Origin: an uncultured Collinsella sp.
GTDB lineage: Bacteria; Actinomycetota; Coriobacteriia; Coriobacteriales; Coriobacteriaceae
Length of the DNA: 36,281 nt
Direction: 5' to 3'
Assembly: GCA_937950415.1 (NCBI GenBank)
Contig: CALFDL010000248.1
Location: 1-36,281, forward strand
This document shows positions 1 to 6,623 of the stretch, piece by piece; position 1 is the first letter of the stretch; the number at the start of each line of letters is the position of its first letter. The translations under genes were made by a program, and so were the position numbers. The notes beneath the pieces were generated by a model. That model searched no databases and was not told where the DNA came from. It saw only the letters and a program-made list of their open reading frames with translations.

Positions 1-636
1 CACGGCCAGGCCGCCGGTCCCCTGCGGACCCATGAGCCCCTTATGGCCGGTAAAGCACACCACGTCGAGCCCCATGGCCTGCATATCGATATGCGCCGTA
101 CCGGCAGACTGAGAGGCATCGACGATCACAAGCGCACCTGCCGCATGGGCCATGGCCGCTACGCGCGCAATGTCGACCGCGTTGCCGGTCACGTTGGAGG
201 CATGCGTCACCACCACGGCACGCGTACCCGGCGTGACCAACCGCTCGAGTTCGTCGTAGTCGAGCACACCGTTTACGTCACAGCCCGCATGCTCAACTGT
301 CACGCCCCACTCCGCCGCCAGGCGGTTGAGCGGACGCAGCACGGAGTTATGCTCGAGCACCGTCGTGACCACGCGGTCGCCGGGGCGCACCACGCCACAA
401 ATGGCGGTGTTGAGCGCCGCGGTGGAGTTGGGCGTAAAGCACACATGGTCAGCCCGCGGGCAGCCCAACAGGCGCGCAAGCTTGGCGCGACAGCCGTGGA
501 TGGTACGCGCCGCATCGAGCGCACCCGACGTGGCACCGCGCCCAGCATTGCCGAGCGAGCACATCGCCTGCGTCACGGCATCGATGACCGTCTGCGGCTT
601 GTGCATGGTCGTCGCCGCGTTATCCAGGTAGATCAT
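1..636 (-). CDS. Cysteine desulfurase / selenocysteine lyase-like PLP enzyme (3' part cut by window edge)
   Basis: Class V aminotransferase-fold enzyme that should take sulfur or selenium from (seleno)cysteine and pass it to an acceptor. The frame is open for 212 codons from ATG 634-636 to base 1, so roughly the C-terminal 40-45% lies outside. It begins MIYLDNAATT, the typical N-terminus of the family, has a THASNVTGN stretch, VDASQSAGT with the PLP-ring Asp, and TGHKG with the Schiff-base lysine at about residue 199. Its ATG overlaps the stop of the upstream DUF3343 gene (ATGA), so translation is probably coupled. Position next to SelD, YedF and the Se/S carrier points to a selenium-delivery role rather than housekeeping IscS/SufS. 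The active-site Cys loop is off the edge, so substrate preference cannot be judged. Confidence 0.9.
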   Translation of the reverse strand, partial: MIYLDNAATTMHKPQTVIDAVTQAMCSLGNAGRGATSGALDAARTIHGCRAKLARLLGCPRADHVCFTPNSTAALNTAICGVVRPGDRVVTTVLEHNSVLRPLNRLAAEWGVTVEHAGCDVNGVLDYDELERLVTPGTRAVVVTHASNVTGNAVDIARVAAMAHAAGALVIVDASQSAGTAHIDMQAMGLDVVCFTGHKGLMGPQGTGGLAV

Positions 637-884
637 CGCACGACCTCCCACATATCAATCACGGTATAGCCCTCTGTGGGAACGCCCGCCGCGGCGAGTT
701 CGCCGCGCAGCAGCTCCTCATCGGCAGGCAACGCCTTCCACGCCAGACCGCAGCCGGCAGCGACCTCCCCGGGCACGGGAATCGTTCGCCCGGGAAGGCC
801 GCGCTCGATGCAAAGGGACTCGCAGCCCATGGCGGCCGCCGTGGTGGGAAACGTGATGACAAGCGCCGGGCGCTTCTCCCTCAT
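633..884 (-). CDS. DUF3343-type putative Se/S carrier protein, 83 aa
   Basis: Small cytosolic protein of the DUF3343 (putative Se/S carrier) family. The sequence opens MREKRPALVITFPTTAAAMG, followed by a Cys-containing segment (MGCESLC) and PGEVAAGCGLAWK, which fits the family pattern of a ferredoxin-like fold with conserved Cys near the middle. The ATG at 884 is chosen over a TTG at 899 because TTGGAG lies 5 nt upstream of the ATG. It sits 19 nt after the yedF stop and overlaps the cysteine desulfurase start by 4 nt. In published comparative genomics this family travels with SelD, YedF and a class V desulfurase in selenium-using bacteria; a role in holding persulfide or selenosulfide is inferred, not shown. 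Confidence 0.8.
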   Translation of the reverse strand: MREKRPALVITFPTTAAAMGCESLCIERGLPGRTIPVPGEVAAGCGLAWKALPADEELLRGELAAAGVPTEGYTVIDMWEVVR

Positions 885-903
885 AGCAACTCCAACCAAT
901 ACG

Positions 904-1530
904 CTACGGGCGCACGACGCGCACGGCCTGCTCCATCTTCTCCACGATCACGTACATATTGGTGACCTCGCCTACTGCAAGCTGGTCCTTAATGCCATAG
1001 TGGTCGAGGCAGGTGCCACAGGTAAGGATCTCGACGCCCTGCTCGGCCAGACCCTTCAGGTCGTCGAGTACCGGAGAGCCCTCTACGGTGAGCTTGGCGC
1101 CGCCGTTGTAGAACAGCATGGTCGCGGGCAGCTCCTCCTGCTGCGTCACGGCAAAGATGAAGGCCTTCATGAGCTTGTGGCCCAGCTCATCGTCGCCACG
1201 GCCCATGCAGTCGGTGTAGACGGAAATGACGAGCTTGCCCTTGCCGGCGCTGGCATCACAGAAGGCAGCGCCATCTTGCTCGAGATCGGCCACGGCAACG
1301 GTGCCAGAGGCCGCCACGGTCACGTGCCACTCGGCGTCAGAAACCTTCTCGACCGAGGCCGTGCAGCCCTTCTCCTGTGCCATCTTGGAAATGTTCTTGA
1401 CGGCGGTCTCGTTGTCGACCGAGGTCACCACGGCGCCCTCGCCATCAAGCTGTTTGAGTGCCTTAAGCGTCTTGACGACGGGCAGCGGGCAGGCATCGCC
1501 CATGGCATTGACTTCAATCTTGGTAGACAT
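904..1530 (-). CDS. yedF: Selenium metabolism protein YedF, 208 aa
   Basis: Two-domain protein. Residues 1-75 form a TusA/YedF sulfurtransferase-like domain with the hallmark DACPLPVVKT motif (Cys14); residues about 95-208 form a DsrE-like domain with a second Cys pair in LTCGTCLDHYGI. That architecture is the selenium-associated YedF type, which co-occurs with SelD. The start at 1530 (MSTKIEV) is supported by AAAGGA 8 nt upstream; the longer frame to 1578 has no comparable ribosome site. It lies 60 nt downstream of selD and 19 nt upstream of the DUF3343 gene. The expected role is to accept or relay Se/S as a persulfide; the exact reaction is not established for the family. Confidence 0.88.
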   Translation of the reverse strand: MSTKIEVNAMGDACPLPVVKTLKALKQLDGEGAVVTSVDNETAVKNISKMAQEKGCTASVEKVSDAEWHVTVAASGTVAVADLEQDGAAFCDASAGKGKLVISVYTDCMGRGDDELGHKLMKAFIFAVTQQEELPATMLFYNGGAKLTVEGSPVLDDLKGLAEQGVEILTCGTCLDHYGIKDQLAVGEVTNMYVIVEKMEQAVRVVRP

Positions 1531-1590
1531 AGCAAATTCCTTTCGAAAGGGGCCGCCCAGAACAGTAGGCGGTCGCATAAACAGTTTTCC

Positions 1591-2640
1591 TTAATGCACA
1601 ACGCGGACGGCAGGGCCGCCCGGCTCTGCCTCGCACACGCGCCCAACAACGGCAGCGATGCGCCCCTCGGCATGTAAACGACGCGCAAGCTCATCCACAT
1701 CGGCAGCAGGCGCCGCAATAAGCAAACCACCCGAGGTCTGCGGATCGTACAGCGCATCCAACATACCCGGTTCCAGGTCATCGTCGGCCGCCACGCGCGG
1801 GCCAAAGAAGTCCTGGTTGCGGTAGGAGCCCGCGGGGATAATGCCCAGACGCGCCATGTCGAGCACCTGATCAAAAAGCGGCACCGCCCCCGACGCAAGC
1901 TCAATCTGCACGCCCGAGCCCTCGGCCATCTCGCACGCATGCCCGATCAGGCCAAAGCCCGTAATGTCGGTGCAGCCGTGAAGCCCGAGTCCCTCGGCCA
2001 AACGGATCGGGGCTTCGTTGAGGGCGCGCATCGAGTCAAACATGGCTGCGGCCTCGTCCTGCTCGATAAGCTCGCCCTTAATGGCCGTGGTGATGATGCC
2101 CGATCCAACCGCCTTGGTCAGCAGTAACGCATCGCCCACGCGCGCGCCGCTGTTGGCGAGCATGCGGTCGAGCGCGACAAACCCGCTCACGGACAGGCCG
2201 TACTTGGGCTCGTCGTCGTTGATGGTGTGACCGCCCGCGATGGAGCAACCCGCCTCGACGCACTTGTCGGCGCCGCCCGCCAGAATCTGACCGGCAACCT
2301 CAACGCCCAGACAGCTCGGGATGCACAGCAAGTTCATGGCATGGCTCGGCCGCCCGCCCATGGCGTAGATGTCCGACAGCGAGTTTGCCGCGGCGATCTG
2401 GCCAAACAAAAACGGGTCGTCGACCATCGGTGGGAAGAAGTCGATGGACTGCACGAGACCCAAGTTATCGCCAACGCGAAAGACGCTCGCATCGTCGGAG
2501 GTATCGAACCCCACGAGCAAGTTGTCGTTATGCACATTGGGTAAATCGCCCAGGACCTGGGCGAGGGCTCCAGGAGCCAACTTAGCGGCTCAACCGCTCG
2601 CGGCCGTCATGGACGTGAGCTTAATCTGATCGTCAGCCAT
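1591..2640 (-). CDS. selD: Selenide, water dikinase SelD, itself a selenoprotein (Sec17 encoded by TGA)
   Basis: Makes selenophosphate from selenide and ATP, the Se donor for Sec-tRNA, Se-tRNA modification and possibly labile-Se enzymes. Read from ATG 2638-2640 (AGGAGG upstream), the N-terminus is MADDQIKLTSMTAASG, then TGA at 2590-2592, then AAKLAPGAL, which aligns position for position with the E. coli GAGC17GCK20 active site: TGA falls exactly on catalytic residue 17 and Lys20 is kept. The frame then runs on for a full-length enzyme of 349 aa, with NLLVGFDTSDDASVF, IDFFPPMVDDPFLFG, AGGHTI, DITGFGLIGH and DPQTSGGLL motifs. A frame begun downstream of the TGA (TTG at 2580) would lack the catalytic loop. 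A hairpin follows the TGA. Requires SelA/SelB/selC, not in the window. Confidence 0.93.
2547..2589 (-). promoter_or_regulatory. Candidate bacterial SECIS element in selD
   Basis: Beginning 11 nt after the TGA codon, the mRNA can form a 5-bp stem GGCTC/GAGCC (2574-2578 with 2566-2570) around a CTG loop. A second stem, GCCCAG/CTGGGC, follows at once (2547-2561). Bacterial SECIS hairpins lie just downstream of the UGA with a small G-containing apical loop; spacing and loop are compatible. The structure was found by eye; no folding program was run. Confidence 0.5.
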
Positions 2641-2712
2641 CGATACCTCCTCTCTCTTCGGTCAATCATTTTCTCCCAGTATACGCATGAATGAGAGCCT
2701 GCAGCGGGTGCA

Positions 2713-3477
2713 TTAATTGAGCGCCTGTGCGCGAATCGCCGCGCCGATCGCTCCGGCAAAGCGAGCCTGGGGCGAGGTGGTCACCGGCGACCCCAGCAGC
2801 TCGCCCAACCGCTCCACAACGTAAGCGTTCTCGCACAGGCCACCGGTCAGGTAGTACGGGGCGCCCGCGGCCTGCCCGGCCATGGTCACCACGCGCGAGA
2901 CCACGCTGTCGATCACACCGCGGGCGATGTTCTCGCGCGGCTCACCGCGACCGATCAGGCTGATGACCTCGCTTTCGGCAAACACCGTGCACATGCTGCT
3001 GATCTTGGTAGGCTCGCCGGTGCGGGCGAGGTCTGCCATCTGCTGCTGGGTAATGCCTAGGCGGTCGGCCATGATCTCCAAGAAGCGCCCCGTGCCGGCG
3101 GCACACTTGTCGTTCATGGCAAACTTGGACACGCGGCCGCCTTTAAGCTGAATGACCTTGGTGTCCTGGCCGCCCACGTCAATCACCGTGCCGTGATCGC
3201 CAAACAGGCGCACGGCACCGGTGCCGTGGCAGGTAATCTCGGTCACGACCTTGTGCGCATAGGGCACGGCGACACGACCGTAGCCGGTCGCGACCACGCG
3301 CGCGTCGTCGGCAGCCGCGTCATAACCCGCCGCTGCCAGTGCCTTGCGCAGCCGCTCGGAAGCATCGACCGAGGAGAACCCGGTTGGCTGCACGCACGTC
3401 CACGCCACCGAACCCTCCCCGTCGACCACAGCAGCCTTAGCCGCCGTAGACCCGATATCGATCCCGATCCCTATCAT
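2713..3477 (-). CDS. ATP-dependent activase of 2-hydroxyacyl-CoA dehydratase / double-cubane reductase (HgdC/YjiL family), 254 aa
   Basis: BadF/BadG/HgdC-type ATPase of the ASKHA fold. The N-terminal phosphate-1 motif is GIDIGSTAAKAAV (4-16); phosphate-2 is IDVGGQDTK (99-107). Two cysteines that in dimeric HgdC bridge one [4Fe-4S] cluster are visible: VTEITCHGTG (Cys83) and NDKCAAGTG (Cys125). The known role is ATP-driven transfer of very low-potential electrons to a partner protein. It lies between the double-cubane genes and selD in one leftward run, so the two upstream proteins are the obvious partners. The ATG at 3477 follows a GAGAGAG-type ribosome site. Length is typical of the family. 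Confidence 0.92.
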   Translation of the reverse strand: MIGIGIDIGSTAAKAAVVDGEGSVAWTCVQPTGFSSVDASERLRKALAAAGYDAAADDARVVATGYGRVAVPYAHKVVTEITCHGTGAVRLFGDHGTVIDVGGQDTKVIQLKGGRVSKFAMNDKCAAGTGRFLEIMADRLGITQQQMADLARTGEPTKISSMCTVFAESEVISLIGRGEPRENIARGVIDSVVSRVVTMAGQAAGAPYYLTGGLCENAYVVERLGELLGSPVTTSPQARFAGAIGAAIRAQALN

Positions 3478-3542
3478 GGCTCTCTCCCAATCTAAACATC
3501 AAAGGTAGCGGCGCGTTCAGGCGCCTTGGCATCCTCCCTCAC

Positions 3543-3573
3543 ATGTAACAAAGGGACAGTCCCTTTGTCACAT
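3543..3573. repeat. REP-like palindrome, family A, copy 1
   Basis: Inverted repeat centred on a single A: ACAAAGGGAC-A-GTCCCTTTGT (3548-3568), extended by ATGT/ACAT arms with one mismatch. It lies in the 104-nt gap between the double-cubane gene and the activase gene. An almost identical copy lies at 15212-15242. In mRNA it would fold into a strong hairpin, so it may also stabilise or attenuate the operon transcript. Confidence 0.75.
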
Positions 3574-3581
3574 ACCGTCAC

Positions 3582-4745
3582 CTACAGGGTTTCGATGAAG
3601 GCGGCGATGCGGGTCTCGATCTGACCCATGTCGCCATTGCTGTAATCGGTCTCAATCTTCATGTACGGAATGCCCGCACCCTCGACAGCCTCCTGCATGC
3701 GCGCGCTCTCAACGTTGAAGGTGTGGCAGGCCTGCAGCACGCTCTCTACCACGCCATCGACATGGTACTTCTCGCACATAGCCAGCGTGTTTCCCATGCG
3801 GCCTTCGTTAGGCGTCATGACCGAGCAGTTGATGTCCAGGTAGCGGTCGGCGATGGCGCGCAGGATGTCGGGAGCATCCGGGTCGATCATCATGGCCGCC
3901 GTGCGCTCGCCCGAGCAGTCGTCCATACACACGACCACACCACCGTTGGACTCGATGGTGCGGCCGATCTTGTTGATCACGCCGCCCACCGGGCAGCCAG
4001 TGATCAGAATGCGCTTGGCATCCGCCGCAATCGGGCGCTCGCCAGCCTCGTAGGACTCACGCAGCTTGGCGACCTTTTGCTCCAGCTGCTGCGTATAGGC
4101 CTCGATATCAAAGCTGAACGTACCGGCAAACATGGTGCTCATCAGATCGACGCCGCTCATGGCCGCCGGCTGGTTGGCCTGCAGCGCAAACATCTCGAGC
4201 TGGGCCGCACGCAAGCGATTGCGACGACGGACAGCGGCGCGCAGGTCGTCATCGGTGATCGTAATACCGTAGAAGTTCTCGAGCTCTTCCTTGAGCAGGC
4301 GGCACTCCTCATACCAGCCATCGCGCTCATAGGCACGATCGCGACCCTGCGGAAGATGCAGAATGTGCGTGCGCTTGAGATCGTTGAGCAGCTCGTACAT
4401 CTTCTTCTTGCCGTCGCAGGTGGTCTCGCCGATGATCATGTCGCTAAAGTACGTAAACGGGCACTTTTGCGAATAGGCAAAACCGTACGTCGACTTGATG
4501 AGCGGGCAGAGGTTTGCCGGCAGCACCTTCTCGGCCTCGGGAATCACCTCATCGGACGTACCGCACAGAGCGACACTCGCAGCCCCCGCGGCATCGATAA
4601 TCTCGAGCGGCGTATAGCTGCACAAAAAGCCGACCAGGCGATTACCCGCCTGCTTGTAATCCTTAACGCGAATAAACGCCGCCTTGCGCTGCTCGTTGAA
4701 CTCCTCAAACGTGGACGGCAACGGCTGCTCAATTTTTTTCGACAT
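3582..4745 (-). CDS. Double-cubane-cluster-type anaerobic reductase / 2-hydroxyacyl-CoA dehydratase D-component family, 387 aa
   Basis: HgdB/FldC-fold protein. Cysteines likely to bind iron-sulfur clusters are Cys42 (LCSYTP), Cys61 (LCGTSD), Cys80 (NLCPLIKS), Cys95 (QKCPF) and Cys110 (TTCDGKKKMYE). The C-terminal TDYSNGDMGQIETR stretch is characteristic of YjiM / double-cubane-cluster proteins rather than true dehydratase subunits. Start MSKKIEQ at 4745 is preferred because AGGAG lies 7 nt upstream; the upstream frame extension lacks support. It is a clear paralogue of the next upstream gene, and the activase follows. Known members receive electrons from an activase and reduce small substrates; the substrate here is unknown. 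Amino-acid fermentation by a true dehydratase is less likely because acyl-CoA transferase and dehydrogenase genes are absent. Confidence 0.87.
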   Translation of the reverse strand: MSKKIEQPLPSTFEEFNEQRKAAFIRVKDYKQAGNRLVGFLCSYTPLEIIDAAGAASVALCGTSDEVIPEAEKVLPANLCPLIKSTYGFAYSQKCPFTYFSDMIIGETTCDGKKKMYELLNDLKRTHILHLPQGRDRAYERDGWYEECRLLKEELENFYGITITDDDLRAAVRRRNRLRAAQLEMFALQANQPAAMSGVDLMSTMFAGTFSFDIEAYTQQLEQKVAKLRESYEAGERPIAADAKRILITGCPVGGVINKIGRTIESNGGVVVCMDDCSGERTAAMMIDPDAPDILRAIADRYLDINCSVMTPNEGRMGNTLAMCEKYHVDGVVESVLQACHTFNVESARMQEAVEGAGIPYMKIETDYSNGDMGQIETRIAAFIETL

Positions 4746-4788
4746 ATAACTCCTAAACCTTTTAACCAACCAGGAAAACAACTTTCCA

Positions 4789-4870
4789 AGGTGCCCGAGG
4801 TTGCCGTGAAAGAGGAGCGCCGCATACTTTGGTACGCAAGCGATGGTTTGAACGGCAAGATCGGGTGCCT
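4789..4870. ncRNA. Structured repeat element E, copy 1 (between the two double-cubane genes)
   Basis: On the + strand: outer stem 4789-4798 with 4861-4870 (10 pairs including two G-U), GG/GA internal loop, inner stem TTGCCGT/ACGGCAA, large internal loop GAAAGAGGA opposite TTGA, and an imperfect apical hairpin (GCATAC/GTACGC with loop TTTG). Copies 2 and 3 at 20234 and 23329 share the inner helix and loops but not the outer-stem sequence. It occupies most of the 150-nt gap between two leftward genes, so it is carried in that mRNA in the minus orientation. Which strand is functional is not known. Confidence 0.6.
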
Positions 4871-4895
4871 GGGGAAGCCGCCGGGACGGATAGCC

Positions 4896-6179
4896 CTAAA
4901 TGGTTTCCAAGAAAGCCTCGATCCTGGTTTGCAGTTGGCCTGCATCCTCGCCGGCGTAGTCGGTCGTGATGTGCAAAAACGGAATGCCGGCTTCCTCGGC
5001 GGCCTTCTCCACGGCAAAGGACTCCATCTCGTAAAGCGTGCAGAACTGCAGGGCCACGTCCACGATGCCGTCGGCATGCAGGTCCTTGGCCATCTGGACA
5101 ATATCCTTCATACGCTGGTCGTTGGGCGTAAAGACGGCACAGTTGATCTTAAAGTAGCGCTCGGCGATGGCATCGAGCATCTCGTCGACCGTCTCGCCGG
5201 ACTCGTCGACCAGGTCCTTGTAGTAGCGCGAGCCTGTGCAGGACTCCTCGCCTACCACAACGCCGCCGGCCTTCTCGATGAGGTTGAATAGTTTCCAGTT
5301 GGGCACGGCCATGGGCGTGCCGGTGTACAGGATGCGCTTGGTCCCCTTGGGCGCCACGCCCTCGCCGGCCTCGACACGCTGCTCGCACTCAGCCGCCATC
5401 TCGTTGATGGCTCCGGTCAGACGCGACGTGTCATCCATAAAGGCGGCCTGCACGGTCAGTAGGCTATCGAGACCGCTGATGGGCGCCGGGTCGGCAGCGC
5501 GCGTGGCAGCGAGGCGCTGCAGGGCGCGACGCTTCTCATTGACGGCGTGGATGGCGGCCTTCAGACGCTCGGGCGTAATCTTGACGCCACACTCTTCCTC
5601 GATCTTGGCGGCGAGCTTCTTGACCTCGGCCTTCCAGGTCACGAGCGTCGACTCGTCGTGTACGTTGGGAATATCCATGACGTACATGTTCTTTTGCGTG
5701 GCAAAGAACTCGTAGGCCTTCTTCTTACCATCGCAGGTGTTCTCGCCCACCACCAGATCACTCGACTCAATGTAGGGGCAAACCTCGCCCAGCTTAAAGC
5801 CGGCAAAGCTCTTGATGAGCGGGCAGGTGTTGCGCGGCAGATGCTCCTCGACCTTGTCGGTCGCCCAGTCGGCACCCGAGCACAGGCCCACGGGGATGCC
5901 ATCGCAGGCAAGCACGATCTCCTCGGGCACGTACACACAGAACGAACCGACGATCTTGGTGGCCTCGCCGGCCTCCTTCTTGTCGAGCATCTCCTTAATA
6001 CGGCCGCTGTGGATGTTGGTGGCGACAAAATCCAGGTAGGACGTAGACTTGGGGCGATTGTTCTGCGTCAGGAACATATCGCCGTACATCTGGCCCACGG
6101 CGCCCAGCAGCATGTCGTGGTCGGCAAGATTCATGCCGAGGCTCTCCCACATCGGATGGAAATCGAATTCTTCAGCCAT
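4896..6179 (-). CDS. Double-cubane-cluster-type anaerobic reductase / 2-hydroxyacyl-CoA dehydratase family, 427 aa
   Basis: Paralogue of the following gene, with about 35 extra N-terminal residues. Candidate cluster ligands are Cys81 (SFCVY), Cys92, Cys100 (GLCSG), Cys119 (NTCPLIKS), Cys134 (EVCPY) and Cys149 (NTCDGKKKAYEF); the C-terminus carries TDYAGEDAGQLQTR. The start at 6179 (MAEEFDF) has GAGAGGGG 7 nt upstream, part of which can pair with a GGTTCCC segment in the leader. It is the first long gene of the selenium operon. The family takes electrons from an HgdC-like ATPase; two such proteins with one activase could be a heterodimer or two reductases sharing one activase. The substrate cannot be read from sequence. 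Confidence 0.87.
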   Translation of the reverse strand: MAEEFDFHPMWESLGMNLADHDMLLGAVGQMYGDMFLTQNNRPKSTSYLDFVATNIHSGRIKEMLDKKEAGEATKIVGSFCVYVPEEIVLACDGIPVGLCSGADWATDKVEEHLPRNTCPLIKSFAGFKLGEVCPYIESSDLVVGENTCDGKKKAYEFFATQKNMYVMDIPNVHDESTLVTWKAEVKKLAAKIEEECGVKITPERLKAAIHAVNEKRRALQRLAATRAADPAPISGLDSLLTVQAAFMDDTSRLTGAINEMAAECEQRVEAGEGVAPKGTKRILYTGTPMAVPNWKLFNLIEKAGGVVVGEESCTGSRYYKDLVDESGETVDEMLDAIAERYFKINCAVFTPNDQRMKDIVQMAKDLHADGIVDVALQFCTLYEMESFAVEKAAEEAGIPFLHITTDYAGEDAGQLQTRIEAFLETI

Positions 6180-6182
6180 GAC

Positions 6183-6278
6183 GGTTCCCCTCTCGAACCA
6201 AAATTGAATAGCTACGGTATTGCTGCACAGTGGGTGGCGAAAACCCAGCCGCGCCTAAACCCGGAATTTTAGGGAACC
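6183..6278 (-). promoter_or_regulatory. Candidate ribosome-site-sequestering leader pairing of the selenium/double-cubane operon
   Basis: In the leader mRNA, GGTTCCC (complement of 6272-6278) is fully complementary to GGGAACC (complement of 6183-6189), which overlaps the 3' half of the GAGAGGGG ribosome site of the 427-aa gene. Between them lie a CCTAAA/TTTAGG hairpin and a GCTGGGT...ACCC...CAGC structure. Competing folds could expose or hide the ribosome site. Found by eye; mutual exclusivity with the upstream-ORF hairpin has not been computed. Confidence 0.35.
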
Positions 6279-6338
6279 TGCTTTGCGGTCGATTATTTAG
6301 TTGTGCGTCGTCTCTCCCGGAGCCGTGAACATACCTGC

Positions 6339-6407
6339 TCATATGCGGCTCCGAGCCATATACAGGGCGCGCGCGGCAACGCGACGCGAATATGTCTTCT
6401 GCAGCAT
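6339..6407 (-). CDS. Upstream ORF / leader peptide, 22 aa, in the selenium operon leader
   Basis: A 22-codon frame that starts at ATG 6405-6407 with a very strong ribosome site, AAAAGGAGG (6416-6424), 8 nt upstream. The peptide is basic (MLQKTYSRRV at the start, MARSRI at the end) with five Arg and no Cys. It ends in TGA (6339-6341) inside the loop region of a 10-bp hairpin (6316-6325 with 6346-6355). Reading through the TGA would add 14 residues before TAA at 6297-6299. The first operon gene starts 160 nt downstream of the TGA. No function is recognised; a regulatory leader peptide is inferred from position and ribosome-site strength. Confidence 0.45.
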   Translation of the reverse strand: MLQKTYSRRVAARALYMARSRI

Positions 6408-6512
6408 CGGCGCGCCCTCCTTTTCTCGTCGAAGGTAACTATATCAACGGTTGTCGTCAAGACGAACACCGCCGACACGCGTACGACAACGTTGGGATGT
6501 GAGCATCTCGCT

Positions 6513-6534
6513 GTCTGATAATTAATTATCAGAC
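6513..6534. promoter_or_regulatory. Perfect 22-bp palindrome with an additional half-site, probable operator
   Basis: GTCTGATAATTAATTATCAGAC is a perfect palindrome with an AT-rich centre, followed directly by another CTGATAA (6534-6540), giving three half-sites in inverted-then-direct order. It lies 334 nt upstream of the first double-cubane gene and 106 nt upstream of the small leader ORF, in the gap after the modC terminator. The likely role is a repressor or activator site for the leftward selenium operon; the cognate regulator is not in the window. Confidence 0.5.
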
Positions 6535-6575
6535 TGATAAGGTTTAGTCATGTAGAAATCGGCGAACGGCGAAGT

Positions 6576-6611
6576 GAAAACAAAGCGGTCGAGGACTACC
6601 TCCTCGACCGC
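6576..6611 (-). terminator. Intrinsic terminator of the modABC operon
   Basis: An 11-bp perfect stem (6585-6595 with 6601-6611) with a 5-nt loop, followed in the leftward direction by a T-rich run (TTTGTTTTC). It begins 12 nt after the modC stop. Confidence 0.85.
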
Positions 6612-6623
6612 ATCGCACCCGCA

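Noticed and set aside
2560..2640. Possible frameshift or truncation at the selD 5' end.
   Set aside because: The frame is uninterrupted except for one TGA exactly at the catalytic Cys/Sec position, with conserved residues on both sides; selenocysteine explains it without an error.
3723..5291. A 522-codon open frame on the + strand opposite the double-cubane genes.
   Set aside because: Shadow frame; crosses the intergenic gap and structured element E with no ribosome site.
6297..6407. The small leader ORF as a true selenoprotein through its TGA.
   Set aside because: The hairpin straddles the TGA instead of starting after it and the extension has no recognisable redox motif; kept only as a speculative regulatory idea.
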